DNA of 64,000 nt from the NCBI GenBank assembly GCA_946807835.1, contig OX327697.1, positions 6,153,001-6,217,000 on the forward strand, given 5' to 3'. This DNA comes from Ailanthus altissimus (lineage: Eukaryota; Streptophyta; Magnoliopsida; Sapindales; Simaroubaceae). Below, one piece after another: positions 61,601 through 64,000 of the stretch (position 1 is its first letter; every line of letters starts with the position of its first letter). Position numbers and translations under genes: made by a program. The notes below the pieces were generated by a model. That model did not search any database. It was given only the letters and a program-made list of their open reading frames with translations, and was not told the origin of the DNA.

Positions 61601-63782
61601 TAATCCAGGGAAAGCAGCATCAGTAGATACAAGTCAAAGGCTTTGAGTGCACATGTCTGGTAGAAGTCTTGAAGTTTTCACCACCCCAATATGAGAAATA
61701 TAAACCAGACCTTGAACGAGTTATCCACAAATTCAATAACAGAAAATCACAAATAAAAAATAATGCAGTTAATAAATGAATAAAATAGAATTGAAGCAGT
61801 ATTATAGAACATATGAGGCACAGTTACAAATAAACATAGATTGTAAAACAAAATAGCTATACTAAACAACTGAGTTAGGCACAACATAAAATGCTATTAT
61901 CAAGAATATTAGGAAGAACTACTAGTTTTGCTTCACATGATCACAAGAAACATGCCTGAATCTTTTGGGAAAACAAATATCCTTATGTTTACGGCTGTGG
62001 ATTGTGGAATCTTCTTGGTTATAATTTTAGTACAATTGACTTTTATGAGACATATTACACAACATTTTGAGTCAGACACATTTAGCAATCCCTGCACTAT
62101 TATCTGACTTTGGAAATAAAATGATTGGGTCTGAAACAAGATTCCGCAGATGAATCTTGAAAAAAGAGCAAGCTAAATGCATGCTGGAACCTCATATTAA
62201 CAATAGCCCAGATATGTATACCGCAAAACACATCCATACCATACAAGGTGATGAAGAAACAAGAAGTAGACATCCTACCAAGTGATCAAAATCTTTTAAA
62301 AAAAGAAAAGAAAAACTAATACAAGCAAATCACCTGACGAACTACGAGTTTCGGGGCACAGCGCTGAGGAATAACAATATCCCTTCTCAAAGGCCTACCA
62401 GTATCGTCTTTCCTCTCAGGTTCTTCACCACATTGCCCATACTCATTCCCACCTGTGTCACACATACTTCCCAACATTGCATTTCATCACAAATATTAAA
62501 CACTAATTACCTTTCAAATAAACATATATTGTGTAATTCTCTTTTTAATTTGTTGAACAGTTGGAGAACTTTCTTTTACTCTTTTTACTTGCATTATTTC
62601 CAAAAGAGGGGCTGAATATCCAAGTGATTGTTTGATTTCGAATCCATATATAACTCTTAGTTTTTGGAATAAAAATACTTAATGAAAAAGCTTTTTGTTG
62701 AACCCCAAGGGGATTGGTTCAGTGATAAAGACTCTTGGTTAAAACCAAGAGGTCAGGAGTTCAAACTTCCTTGGGCTCACTTGACTTGGATATTTACATC
62801 CTACGAGTTTCCTGACTATCAAGGTGGCAGGGTAAACACAGAAGGCTTGAGGGGCTTCTGGGTATTTAAAAAAAAAAGGCTTTTTGTTGAGAGTTTTTTA
62901 AGACATAATTAGATAAAATTCTAAAAACCAATTTGAAATCTTAGAACATTAAAACAGTCATTTTCACTCTCTTTTTGGAAAGACTGTATTGAAACTATAT
63001 CCAGAAGTTTTAACTTGTATCCTAAAATCCATTTTCTGATAACAAATCAAATGCCACCAACTTTACCTGAGTCTTCATTTGTACCACATCCTGTTAACGA
63101 CAAACCAACACATATAGAAGATCAGATGATAATTACTCACCCCAGGCATAGGCTCGGCCTTGATCATCAACAGCCAAACAATGCCACCCACCAATAGCAG
63201 CCTGAAATTAAGAACCCAAAATTTACACTTCCAATTTCAACTCAAGTTAATACCAATAGCACGTATTTGAAGTTCTAAATAGTAGCTGTACGGAACAAAA
63301 ACAAAATTACCTGAACAATTTCGACATTAGCAAGAGCCTTAACCTGGCTGGGAACATTTTCAGTCTTGGTCTCGGGTGGGTGACCCAAGGTCCCTCTTTG
63401 GTTCCACCCCCATGTAAACAACTATTAAAAAAATAAATCAAAAAGAAAATCTTATTTAAAAAATAAGACATAAAAAGATATAAGCATTATTGTAGAAGCG
63501 AAAAGGGAAAAGACCTTGCCGTCATCACAAATGGCGAGGGAGTTACGGCTACCGGCAACAACTGACTGGACTTCGTAGGGCTCGAGAGCTTTGACGACGC
63601 AAACCCATTCTTTCTCTTCGTTGTTCCCTATTCCTAATTGCCCATCTTCTCCTGAGCCCCTGAAGAGAAGAATTATGCGTTAGCAAGACAGCAAAAGAAT
63701 CAATAACGCCAGAGAAAGAGAAAGCTTAAGAGTAATGAGAGAGAGAGAGAGACCAGGCAATGAGAGACGTAGTGCCAGCCAT
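58649..63782 (-). CDS. RCC1-repeat beta-propeller protein, 391 aa
   Basis: Eleven exons on the - strand join in frame with GT-AG borders: 63782-63754, 63659-63515, 63421-63311, 63201-63141, 62452-62334, 61567-61482, 61349-61148, 60787-60734, 59931-59818, 59539-59483 and 58846-58649 (1176 nt with stop TAG). RCC1 repeats run the whole length: GSGEDGQLG near 11-19, LFTWGWNQRGTLG near 59-71, GGWHCLAVDDQGRAYAWG near 99-116, GGTHSVVLTREGHVWTWG near 158-175, AFHNLALQENGTLWAWG near 206-222, GGWHSTALTDDGE near 257-269 and GGTHSVALTRDGRMFSFGRG near 310-329. A seven-bladed propeller is expected. From memory it corresponds to the Arabidopsis RCC1-family proteins At5g16040/At3g02510 (about 396 aa), relatives of UVR8 with no well-established biochemical role; no catalytic residues are implied. 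All exons are open and no break is seen. Intron 4 carries a SINE. Confidence 0.93.
62702..62878 (+). mobile_element. tRNA-derived SINE in intron 4 of the RCC1 gene
   Basis: The 177-bp element lies between perfect 12-bp target duplications GCTTTTTGTTGA (62690-62701 and 62879-62890). The head has an A-box-like GGATTGGTTCAGTGATAAAG and a B box GGAGTTCAAACTTCC. The body ends in an A-rich tail of about ten A. It lies antisense to the host gene and well inside a 688-bp intron (62453-63140), away from both splice sites. Confidence 0.88.
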
Positions 63783-63835
63783 GAGGAGTGTGAGCGTAGA
63801 AGTAGAAGAGAGTAAAATGGAATTCAAAGACGGGT

Positions 63836-63850
63836 TTATATATAAATATA
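63836..63850 (-). promoter_or_regulatory. Likely TATA box of the RCC1-repeat gene
   Basis: On the - strand TATATTTATATATAA lies 54-68 nt upstream of the start codon, giving a short leader. A GA/CT-rich tract lies in the first intron near 63740-63752. Assignment rests on position only. Confidence 0.5.
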
Positions 63851-64000
63851 TTAAGAGAGGAGAGGGTTTGGTTAAGTGCCTTTTTAGCAGCTTTGTTTGG
63901 TATTGGGTTACACGAATTTGATTCGAAGGTGCAATATTTATTATAATCTCATCTTTGGGAAATGGCCCAAAATAGTCCGTACTTTTATTAAAAGTTTATT

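Overview
The window is nuclear DNA of a flowering plant, most likely a dicot. It is AT-rich and has spliced genes with GT-AG introns, a plant-type nuclear tRNA-Gly, degenerate Ty1/copia and Ty3/gypsy polyproteins, SINEs and MITE-like elements. Two protein genes look intact after splicing: a plastid-type rhomboid-like gene (RBL9-like, + strand, six coding exons, 32980-36373, 484 aa) and an RCC1-repeat beta-propeller gene (- strand, eleven exons, 63782-58649, 391 aa). They converge on each other. Between them lie a nested retrotransposon block of 19.4 kb and one tRNA-Gly(GCC) gene. Almost everything else is transposon-derived.

Layout. 1-8500: unassigned AT-rich DNA holding a 2.2 kb LTR-like element (family A, 436-2670), a 2.26 kb LTR-type element with a perfect 5-bp target duplication (family B, 2834-5090), and a MITE embedded in TA repeats. 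8502-16890: an orphan LTR, a truncated inverted family A copy, and a dead Athila-type gypsy pol split by another family A copy. 16891-18860: one CACTA terminus and a T-rich minisatellite. 19338-24186: a structurally complete but mutated copia element on the - strand. 24540-28141: a rearranged copia fragment, a hAT (TTF-zinc-finger/ZMYM1-like) fragment and a TIR element containing a repeated basic reading frame. 28372-31257: an LTR-like block with 111-bp tandem repeats. 31725-36440: the rhomboid gene. 36441-55887: the nested stack. 55893-64000: the old 3' flank of the rhomboid gene, a copia LTR/PBS remnant, the tRNA and the RCC1 gene, which carries a SINE in intron 4.

The nested stack can be ordered in time. 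Copia-4 (- strand) inserted 63 bp past the rhomboid stop codon, leaving ATGTT on both sides. Copia-3 (+ strand) then landed beside the polypurine tract of copia-4, and a family A element landed in its gag. A family B element landed in the RT/RNase H region of copia-3. A 664-bp compound palindrome built from three tRNA-like heads landed inside that family B element. The family A copy has itself been triplicated in tandem (3 x 1118 bp). No working transposon polyprotein remains in the window. I see no bacterial-type system and no CRISPR array. The most unusual structures are the compound palindrome at 42172-42835, the triplication at 51008-54361 and the TIR element at 26973-28141.
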